A DNA stretch of 5,412 bases from Patescibacteria group bacterium. GTDB lineage: Bacteria; Patescibacteriota; Kazan-3B-28. Shown in pieces: positions 1 to 5,412 of the stretch. The stretch lies in contig JAKLDB010000031.1 of assembly GCA_022703745.1 (NCBI GenBank), positions 1-5,412 of the forward strand, given 5' to 3'. Both the position numbers and the translations under genes were made by a program. Below the pieces are notes generated by a model. The model did no database searches, was not told the DNA's origin, and saw only the letters and a program-made list of their open reading frames with translations. Position 1 is the stretch's first letter. Every line of letters starts with the position of its first letter.

Positions 1-1
1 T

Positions 2-1111
2 CGAGGAAAAATTTTCTCCGCTCCTGCCACACGAGATTTAGCCGAAGCAATCCTAACTGACGCCGCTCACATCCAAGAACATGGTGTCAGCGAGAAAGAA
101 ATAGACACTCTTTTTTCCAAAAAAGATGTGGAAGGCGCACTAAAACTTTTCGAAACATATAATTACGGAAAAACTTTTACTATTGGAAACATAAAAATAT
201 GCCTACAAGATGCTGGCCATATCCTAGGCTCCGCTATCGTTGAAATCTGGATAGAGAGCAAAAAGATTGTTTTCTCTGGAGATTTGGGTAATAGTCCTGT
301 ACCAATCATGCGAGACCCCACCCTAATCCCTAAAGCAGATTATGTCATCTGCGAATCTACCTACGGCAATCGTTTGCATGAACCACTAACCAACCGAGAG
401 AAAAAACTTTTGGCCGCTATTCGCCATGCTCACAAACACCATTCCAAACTTATAATCCCCTCTTTTGCATTGGAACGGACACAGGACTTGCTCTACACCT
501 TTAATCTTTTCCGCAACACTAACCAGATGCCCCATGTACCAGTAATATTAGACAGTCCTCTTGCTATAAAAATTACTGACATCTATAAAAAATACACCAA
601 ACTCTTTGATGAAACTTTCCAACAATATCTGAAGGTGGATAAAGATCTTTTTTCTTTCCCCGGATTCAATCAAACTCCAACTGTTCAAGAATCTAAGACA
701 ATAAACGAACTAGAAGATTCTGCAGTCATTATCGCCGGCTCTGGCATGGCAGATGGTGGTCGCGTCCAACACCACCTGATTCACCAGCTCGGCAATCCTG
801 ACAACCAAGTTTTATTCGTTGGCTTCCAAACCCCACACACCCTTGGAAGAAAACTGGTAGATGGAGCTACCCGTGTGCGAATCAAAGATATGAATATTAG
901 AGTTGAAGCCACTATTCGATCTATCAACGCCTTTTCTGCCCATGCCGACCAAAAAGGACTAATGAATTGGCTGTCTGGCTTTACCACCAATCCAACTATT
1001 ATCCTAACCCATGGTGAAGAAGAACCTCGCCAAGTTCTCTCCAACAAGATTTCTCGCCAACTGAAAAACAAAACCCTCCTGCCCAAGCGCGGGCAGAGTA
1101 TCAATCTGTAA
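2..1111 (+). CDS. Beta-CASP metallo-beta-lactamase-fold RNA hydrolase, 5'-truncated by window edge
   Basis: C-terminal 369 residues of an MBL-fold RNA-processing nuclease (COG1236/CPSF73-like), a zinc-dependent, probably cytoplasmic enzyme. The frame is open to the left edge. The first visible residues (GKIFSAPATRDLAEAILTD, then AHIQE) match the family's conserved stretch just after the HxHxDH zinc motif, so the GTG at 128 is internal and not the start. Visible metal ligands and motifs, numbered from the first visible codon: His73 in DAGHILGS, Asp94 in FSGDLGN, beta-CASP motif A Glu118 in ESTYG, motif B His314 in FSAHADQ, motif C His337 in THGEE. The GSGMADGGR loop typical of the beta-CASP domain lies between motifs A and B. 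The HxHxDH motif itself lies off the window, probably within about 100 missing residues. The gene is convergent with mraY, 9 nt apart. Family assignment is firm; the RNA substrate and whether it acts as endo- or exonuclease cannot be read from the sequence. Confidence 0.93.
   Translation, partial: RGKIFSAPATRDLAEAILTDAAHIQEHGVSEKEIDTLFSKKDVEGALKLFETYNYGKTFTIGNIKICLQDAGHILGSAIVEIWIESKKIVFSGDLGNSPVPIMRDPTLIPKADYVICESTYGNRLHEPLTNREKKLLAAIRHAHKHHSKLIIPSFALERTQDLLYTFNLFRNTNQMPHVPVILDSPLAIKITDIYKKYTKLFDETFQQYLKVDKDLFSFPGFNQTPTVQESKTINELEDSAVIIAGSGMADGGRVQHHLIHQLGNPDNQVLFVGFQTPHTLGRKLVDGATRVRIKDMNIRVEATIRSINAFSAHADQKGLMNWLSGFTTNPTIILTHGEEEPRQVLSNKISRQLKNKTLLPKRGQSINL
1064..1098 (-). terminator. Candidate intrinsic terminator of the mraY operon
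   Basis: On the minus strand, 22 nt after the mraY stop, CTGCCC pairs perfectly with GGGCAG across a 6-nt loop (1079-1096). The stem can be lengthened by two more pairs if one G is bulged (arms 1098-1091 and 1084-1076). Two G residues and then TTTTGTTTTT (1073-1064) follow, as expected for a rho-independent terminator. It lies antisense within the last codons of the convergent ribonuclease gene, so part of the pattern could be a by-product of coding. On the plus strand the hairpin has no following T run, so it would act only on minus-strand transcripts. Confidence 0.4.
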
Positions 1112-1120
1112 AAAAACCAA

Positions 1121-2152
1121 CTAAACTGCTCCCAACATCCCAATCACCACCCCTATTGTCGCCAGTACTGCTCCAATCACCCAAAATCTCATCGTCACTT
1201 TTGGCTCCGGCCAACCAATCGCCTCAAAATGGTGATGTAACGGTGCAATCAGGAACAATTTTTTCTTATACACTCTTCTGTATGTCATCTGCAACATTAC
1301 AGACAGTGTTTCAATTAAGGGAATAAAAGCAATAAACGGCAAGACGACTACACCCACTCCACCCTTAATCAGCATCGCCACCACTCCCAACATAGCTCCG
1401 AACGCCAGCGCATAGGTATCCCCGCCAAAGAAACGTGCTGGGAAAATATTGAACCAAAGATAAGCGAGAAGAACTCCCACCACTGTGGCGCAGAGAATAG
1501 CTAAGCTAACTTGGCCATTTACTAATGCCAACACTCCGTAAGCCGAAAAAGCAATTGTGAACAATCCGCCAGATAGTCCATCTAATCCATCTGTAATATT
1601 GAAAGCATTTGCTACTGCCAGGATGACAAAGATGAATATTGGGATATACCACCAACCGACAATGAAATCCCCTATTCCCGGCAAATGGAAGCTATTAAAT
1701 CCAAGCTTATAGAAGAACCACCACGCGCCCAGACCCGCCACCACAAACAGCCAGAGCATTTTGTGCCGTGCCCGAATCCCCTTCACTCCTCCAATCCCGC
1801 GAATATTGAACCAGTCGTCAATTGCTCCAATCACCCCAACCGACAACAAAGCAAAGAGAGGCAAATAAGTTTGGGAACGAGTTAGATTGAATTTTAACGA
1901 CACCAAAAGTACTACCAACCAATACAAAACGCCCGCCATTGTCGGGATATTCCGTCGATGCTTCTCTCCATGCAACTGTTGGTACACTGTCGCTTGCTGA
2001 CCATACAAAGTTTCTTCTTTTGGTTTTTTCCAAAAACGGTACTTATACAAAAAGTTGGCCCAAAATGGTGTGGCCAAGAGTGCAACAAAAAAACCTATCA
2101 TCGAGATAATGAATATTCGTAACAGTTCCGTTTGGAGAAGTGCTTCTGGCAT
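1121..2152 (-). CDS. mraY: Phospho-N-acetylmuramoyl-pentapeptide-transferase (MraY)
   Basis: Membrane enzyme that transfers phospho-MurNAc-pentapeptide from UDP to undecaprenyl phosphate, making lipid I. The 343 residues are near the usual length and contain about ten hydrophobic segments, starting near residue 10 and ending at 342. Motifs in order: an IPTMAG stretch (69-74, usual form GTPTMGG), Asp112-Asp113 in AIDDW, a NITDGLDGL stretch (185-193) with catalytic Asp188 and Asp191, Asp245 in FFGGDTYAL, and PLHHHFEAIGWPE (304-316), which separates MraY from WecA-type relatives. The ATG lies 1 nt after the murF stop without a visible Shine-Dalgarno, so translation is probably coupled to murF. 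The first transmembrane segment begins only a few residues after this Met, which supports the start; Met18 would cut into it. Stop is TAG. Several normally invariant positions differ (see findings), but the core aspartates and the triple His are kept, so activity is expected. Confidence 0.96.
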   Translation of the reverse strand: MPEALLQTELLRIFIISMIGFFVALLATPFWANFLYKYRFWKKPKEETLYGQQATVYQQLHGEKHRRNIPTMAGVLYWLVVLLVSLKFNLTRSQTYLPLFALLSVGVIGAIDDWFNIRGIGGVKGIRARHKMLWLFVVAGLGAWWFFYKLGFNSFHLPGIGDFIVGWWYIPIFIFVILAVANAFNITDGLDGLSGGLFTIAFSAYGVLALVNGQVSLAILCATVVGVLLAYLWFNIFPARFFGGDTYALAFGAMLGVVAMLIKGGVGVVVLPFIAFIPLIETLSVMLQMTYRRVYKKKLFLIAPLHHHFEAIGWPEPKVTMRFWVIGAVLATIGVVIGMLGAV

Positions 2153-2153
2153 A

Positions 2154-3386
2154 TTAGTTTTTGGATTGCGCCACCAAGCGAGCCACTAACTTATCCAGAT
2201 ACAACGCTCGGGATGCCTTTACTAACACGGTATCACCTTCCTCTAAGATAGGCAAAATCTGGGAGATAGCAGAATCAACATTTGGATTCTTCTCATCCCA
2301 TGGAATCTTCACTACATTTTCTTGTTTCATTCCAGCATTTAAAGCCGATCTCGCAATTAGTCCCCCCTCTTCTCCTAACCCAATTAGCAAATCAACTTGT
2401 TTCGCCACCCACTGCCCCACCTGCTCATATCCTGTTTGTGTTGCACTCCCAATCTCTCTCATCCCACCTAAAATTGCTACTCTTCTCCCTTGAGCAATAT
2501 CTCCCAAACTAAAGAGAGCCATCTTCATTGATTCCGTATTGGCATTGTAACTGTCGTCAATAATAGTCCACTTTTGTCCCCGCACAACCTGAAAGCGACC
2601 AGTAATGGGCTGTAATTCAGCCAACCCCAAAGCAATCTGTTCTCTAGTCAATCCAAATTCTTCTCCCACCGCAAAAGCCACCAATGCCGCTGGAACAAAT
2701 TGCCTTCCTTCTGGTAAATTCACCCGCAACTCTCCACTCAAACCATGCAGAACAAACTTATTTCCCTCCTGCCTTTCTGCCCAGTAATCATTGGAGTTAG
2801 CAAAACCAAAACTGTATTTCCTCTGTGCTCCAGCAAGTTCCCGCTGCATACATTCTTCGCATTCACCATTTAAAATCGCCAAACCATTTGGTTTCAGTTT
2901 GCGAGTAAGAGAAAGTTTTTCTTTCACCAATCCTCCTCGATCTTTGTAAAACTCCAAATGTGCATCACCAATAGTGGTAACTACTGCAACATCGTAATCA
3001 AACCATTTGTTGAACCAACCAATATCTCCCGGCCTATCTGCTGCCATCTCCAATACCAAAATATCAGGATATCTTTGCTTCACTATAAGCTCTATTATCC
3101 CTTTCCATTTCAGCCGTATCATTTGGACCAGCGTAACTTTTGCTTTGCCCGATGAAGTAAATGCTGGTTCGAATCCAGGGCTTATTACCGAAGCAACAAT
3201 ACCCCATTCGGTATTAGCGTTATACATACTCCGCTGGGCTTTATACGCCTGCTTTAAAACCAGCCAGATTGCCTCTTTGGTCGTGGTCTTTCCCACGCTG
3301 CCAGTAATAGCAACAATTTTGACCTGGTATCTCTTGGCCACCTGCCCCGCCAACCAGCCGAACAGATTAAGTATTAGTCTCTTCAT
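2154..3386 (-). CDS. murF: MurF-type UDP-MurNAc-tripeptide:D-Ala-D-Ala ligase lacking the N-terminal substrate domain
   Basis: Cytoplasmic ATP-dependent ligase expected to add D-Ala-D-Ala to UDP-MurNAc-tripeptide, the last soluble step before MraY. Visible motifs: P-loop ITGSVGKTTTKE (27-38), NANTEWGI (56-63), VLEMAADRPGDIGW with Glu113 (111-124), DAHLEF with His143, a lysine-rich KEKLSL region (155-160) where the family's carbamylated lysine is expected, IIDDSYNAN (275-283) and LGGMREIG (306-313), then KASR (390-393) near the C-terminus. The IDDSYNAN and LGGM.EIG pair is characteristic of MurF rather than MurC, D or E. At 410 residues it is shorter than typical MurF (about 450). The P-loop sits near residue 30 instead of about 110, so the N-terminal UDP-binding domain is missing; a hydrophobic LILNLFGWLAG segment replaces it. 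The upstream frame meets TAA at 3429-3431 after 14 codons without another start. The ATG is 2 nt after the ftsI stop, with a weak GAGA as possible ribosome site. Confidence 0.9.
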   Translation of the reverse strand: MKRLILNLFGWLAGQVAKRYQVKIVAITGSVGKTTTKEAIWLVLKQAYKAQRSMYNANTEWGIVASVISPGFEPAFTSSGKAKVTLVQMIRLKWKGIIELIVKQRYPDILVLEMAADRPGDIGWFNKWFDYDVAVVTTIGDAHLEFYKDRGGLVKEKLSLTRKLKPNGLAILNGECEECMQRELAGAQRKYSFGFANSNDYWAERQEGNKFVLHGLSGELRVNLPEGRQFVPAALVAFAVGEEFGLTREQIALGLAELQPITGRFQVVRGQKWTIIDDSYNANTESMKMALFSLGDIAQGRRVAILGGMREIGSATQTGYEQVGQWVAKQVDLLIGLGEEGGLIARSALNAGMKQENVVKIPWDEKNPNVDSAISQILPILEEGDTVLVKASRALYLDKLVARLVAQSKN

Positions 3387-3388
3387 CT

Positions 3389-5122
3389 CTATCTCGTAGG
3401 AGGAATTCTCCAGTAGTCTAGCAGAAATTTAGCAATCCCACCAAACAATGGTGCGGCAGAGCTTTCTGCATATACCACATCTCTGGGCCTATCTATTCTC
3501 GCTATCATCACAAACTTCGGATTCTCTACTGGCCCAAATCCCACAAAAGTACCGATAGTACTTCCTACTCCTTCTGCTAAGTAGCCACTACCATTCGGAT
3601 TTGGTATCTGCGCAGTTCCCGTTTTTCCTGCAATGTAATATCCTCTCACTCCCGCTTTCTGTCCATGTCCACGCTCCACTACTCCAACCATCATCGCCGA
3701 GACCAGCTGTGCAGCCTGTGCCGAAATCACTTGTCCCCTCACATCTGGACCAATGCTCACCGCACCAGACGGATACAAAATCTTGTCCACAATATGCGGT
3801 TGCATAAGTTTGCCGTCATTAGCAATCGCCCCGACTGCAGCTAGCATCTGGATAGGTGTAATTGCGATTCCTTGCCCAAACGACATTGTTGCTAAATCTA
3901 CATCACTCCAATTACGCAATTGTTTTACTTGAGCCGAAACTTCACCAGCCACTTCTATTCCCGTCGGTGACAAGAAACCAAACTGTTCCAAATATTTACG
4001 GAAAAGATTCTTGCCCAATTTCTGCACTACAAAGATTGCACCAGTATTCAAAGACTTTTCTAGCACTTGAGTCATGGTTTGAGTTCCATGTGCAACTTTA
4101 TCTGAATTTTTTATAGTCCGATCATTAATCTGCACTTCTCCTGGATCGGTATACGTAGTACTTGGAGCCACCAATCCGGCATCAATACCAGCTGCCATTG
4201 TAATTACCTTGAAGACCGAACCAGGTTCATAAGTCAGTGATGTATTCAGATTATTAAACAGTGCTAAATCCTGGGTGTTGTAGTTGTTGGGATCAAAGTT
4301 GGGATACTGTGCCATTGCAATTATCTTCCCCGTCTCAGGATCCATAATAATTACACTCCCCTTATCTGCCTTGTGCTTCTCCACCGCTTCTTTCAATGCT
4401 TTCTCCACATGGTATTGAATAGCACGATCAATCGTCAGCACCACATCTAGACCATTTTCTGGATCCACATTCTGTCTTTTGCCTAAAGCAATCTGTTGAC
4501 CAAAAACATCTTGTTCCGCTTCCAGCAATCCTGCCTTCCCACCCAGTTGCTTATCCAAATACCCTTCTACTCCATACTGACCCTTCCCATCTCTGTTCAC
4601 AAAACCAAGGGCTTGGGCAGCCATGATATTCTCCGGATAGTACCTATACAGTTCTGGAGTAAGATACACACCAGTTAAATCCAAGTCAGCAATTGCCTGC
4701 GCTTCTTTTTCTTCAATCTTCCGCTTTAGGGGCGGGAGATATTTAGACTTCGAAGAAAGTTTAGCAATTAGATCGCTTTCCTCAATCCCAGCACCCGAAA
4801 GAAAAGGCATTAGTTTACTCGCCACTAACTCTGGCCTCTTTATCTGTGCCGGAACTACCGTGAGAGAAAACAAAGTAACATTGGTTCCCAGAGGATATAA
4901 TTCGCCATCACTATCTTCCACCAATATCTTGCCTCTCTGTGCTGGAACAACTTGACTACTCACATGCTGTTGCAATGCTGCCTCGGAATAGTGACGGTAT
5001 TGAATCACCTGCCGTTCAAACAACATACTGATGAGCATAAAAAAGGCCAGTCCAAAAAGACCGGTGATCATACCAATACGGTATCTCTGTTCGAATTGCA
5101 ATGAGGTGGCCCTATCTAACAT
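3389..5122 (-). CDS. ftsI: Class B penicillin-binding protein, FtsI/PBP2-family peptidoglycan transpeptidase
   Basis: Septal D,D-transpeptidase that crosslinks peptide stems, normally working with the glycosyltransferase FtsW. The 577 residues show a short cytoplasmic tail, one membrane anchor (about 17-35), a dimerisation/pedestal domain with AQRGKI around Arg63 and YGVEGYLDKQLGG near 183-195, and a C-terminal transpeptidase domain. Active-site motifs are complete: SVFK with nucleophile Ser302 and Lys305, SLN (357-359), and KTGTAQ (500-505). SFGQGIAITPIQM (414-426) is also characteristic. No PASTA domain follows; the protein ends soon after the catalytic domain. FtsI is preferred over the elongation PBP2 because the gene sits between an FtsL-like gene and murF, as in dcw clusters; from the protein alone either is possible. 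The start lies 19 nt after the upstream stop, with no Shine-Dalgarno. It was chosen because the anchor begins about 16 residues later, and Met18 would truncate it. Stop is TAG. Confidence 0.93.
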   Translation of the reverse strand: MLDRATSLQFEQRYRIGMITGLFGLAFFMLISMLFERQVIQYRHYSEAALQQHVSSQVVPAQRGKILVEDSDGELYPLGTNVTLFSLTVVPAQIKRPELVASKLMPFLSGAGIEESDLIAKLSSKSKYLPPLKRKIEEKEAQAIADLDLTGVYLTPELYRYYPENIMAAQALGFVNRDGKGQYGVEGYLDKQLGGKAGLLEAEQDVFGQQIALGKRQNVDPENGLDVVLTIDRAIQYHVEKALKEAVEKHKADKGSVIIMDPETGKIIAMAQYPNFDPNNYNTQDLALFNNLNTSLTYEPGSVFKVITMAAGIDAGLVAPSTTYTDPGEVQINDRTIKNSDKVAHGTQTMTQVLEKSLNTGAIFVVQKLGKNLFRKYLEQFGFLSPTGIEVAGEVSAQVKQLRNWSDVDLATMSFGQGIAITPIQMLAAVGAIANDGKLMQPHIVDKILYPSGAVSIGPDVRGQVISAQAAQLVSAMMVGVVERGHGQKAGVRGYYIAGKTGTAQIPNPNGSGYLAEGVGSTIGTFVGFGPVENPKFVMIARIDRPRDVVYAESSAAPLFGGIAKFLLDYWRIPPTR

Positions 5123-5141
5123 GCCACTACATTATATAGGA

Positions 5142-5412
5142 TTACCGTTGAGCAAGTGCTGTATAGCTAGGAAGATATGTATAGTGCTGGGAAGGCACAA
5201 GCTTTGGGACTATCACCACCTTCTTTGTCTCTGCCTGCTCAGAAGTAGAATCGGTTGCATTCTTCTCTGGATCACCCACTTCCACTTGTCCAGTCGCCCC
5301 CTCATCTATTACCTGCAAAGATTTCAGCCTAGCTGCTTCGACTTCCAGTCTCTGGTTCTCTGCTTCCATCCCTTTGTTGGAAACTTCCAGTAGTCTAAGT
5401 TCCGTACCCTTA
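5142..5412 (-). CDS. FtsL-like coiled-coil division protein, N-terminus beyond window
   Basis: The frame stays open to the right edge, so the 89 visible residues are a C-terminal part; the Met at 5369 is probably internal, because the coiled coil begins before it. Residues 4-32 form a heptad pattern with Leu5/Leu8, Asn12/Met15, Asn19/Leu22 and Ala26/Leu29 at a/d positions. The segment ENQRLEVEAARLKSLQVIDE resembles the end of the FtsL/DivIC extracytoplasmic coiled coil. A polar, acidic linker follows (about 40-64), then a less polar tail (VVIVPKLVPS, then QHYTYLPSYTALAQR). The expected membrane segment would be upstream and is not visible. Its place directly before ftsI is the classic ftsL position. 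If the call is right, it would help recruit and activate FtsW-FtsI at the septum. Small coiled-coil proteins diverge quickly, so the name rests on heptads plus position; an unrelated coiled-coil protein cannot be excluded. Confidence 0.6.
   Translation of the reverse strand, partial: KGTELRLLEVSNKGMEAENQRLEVEAARLKSLQVIDEGATGQVEVGDPEKNATDSTSEQAETKKVVIVPKLVPSQHYTYLPSYTALAQR

Noticed and set aside
128..130. GTG as the start of the ribonuclease gene
   Set aside because: The frame is open upstream to the window edge and encodes a conserved family segment (APATRDL...AHIQE), so the true start is outside.
1110..1116. Run of seven A residues between the convergent genes, T run on the minus strand, as a terminator
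   Set aside because: No stable hairpin precedes it on the minus strand; the hairpin at 1076-1098 with its own T tract is the better candidate.
781..1143. 120-codon open frame on the minus strand opposite the ribonuclease gene
   Set aside because: It lies antisense to conserved beta-CASP motifs and overlaps the end of mraY; the translation is rich in Trp, Arg and Ser with no recognisable domain.
3007..3399. 130-codon open frame on the plus strand opposite murF
   Set aside because: It is antisense to the P-loop and other MurF motifs, has no protein-like pattern I recognise, and no supporting ribosome site.
3398..3403. AGGAGG on the plus strand, a perfect Shine-Dalgarno sequence
   Set aside because: No start codon follows at proper spacing; on the minus strand it is just the Pro-Pro codons at the end of ftsI.
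5031..5393. 120-codon open frame on the plus strand opposite the ftsI start and FtsL-like gene
   Set aside because: Cys- and Leu-rich translation typical of an antisense frame; the minus strand carries the coherent dcw genes.
3409..5397. 12-base direct repeat TCCAGTAGTCTA at 3409-3420 and 5386-5397
   Set aside because: The two copies are read in different frames within two genes, and one such 12-base match is about what chance gives in a window of this length.

Overview
The window shows one end of a bacterial division and cell wall (dcw) cluster on the minus strand. It meets a beta-CASP metallo-beta-lactamase ribonuclease gene on the plus strand head-on, 3' end to 3' end. Reading down the minus strand from the right edge, the order is an FtsL-like coiled-coil protein (its start lies outside the window), a class B penicillin-binding protein (ftsI), murF and mraY. 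The ribonuclease gene is cut by the left edge. Nearly every base is coding; the gaps are 19, 2, 1 and 9 nt, and no stretch over 300 bases lacks a gene.

Region by region: 2-1111 (+) holds the C-terminal 369 residues of a beta-CASP RNA hydrolase. 1121-2152 (-) is mraY, followed inside the ribonuclease gene by a plausible intrinsic terminator (1064-1098) for the minus-strand operon. 2154-3386 (-) is a murF-type ligase that lacks the usual N-terminal substrate domain. 3389-5122 (-) is a complete class B PBP with all three active-site motifs. 5142-5412 (-) is the FtsL-like C-terminal part.

How they work together: MurF adds D-Ala-D-Ala to the UDP-MurNAc-tripeptide, MraY moves the product onto undecaprenyl phosphate to give lipid I, and FtsI crosslinks the finished peptidoglycan at the septum, where FtsL-type proteins help activate it. 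The tight spacing points to a single transcript with translational coupling. The ribonuclease has no evident link to this pathway.

Organism: a bacterium making peptidoglycan and using the ordinary genetic code at the positions that can be tested (TAA and TAG stops, no in-frame TGA). The short MurF with a hydrophobic N-terminus, weak or missing Shine-Dalgarno sequences, the compact packing and the divergent MraY motifs suggest a Patescibacteria/CPR lineage. That is inference from memory of such proteins and is not proven here. I found no mobile element, CRISPR array, RNA gene or clearly new system. The points worth a second look are variations on known wall-synthesis proteins.
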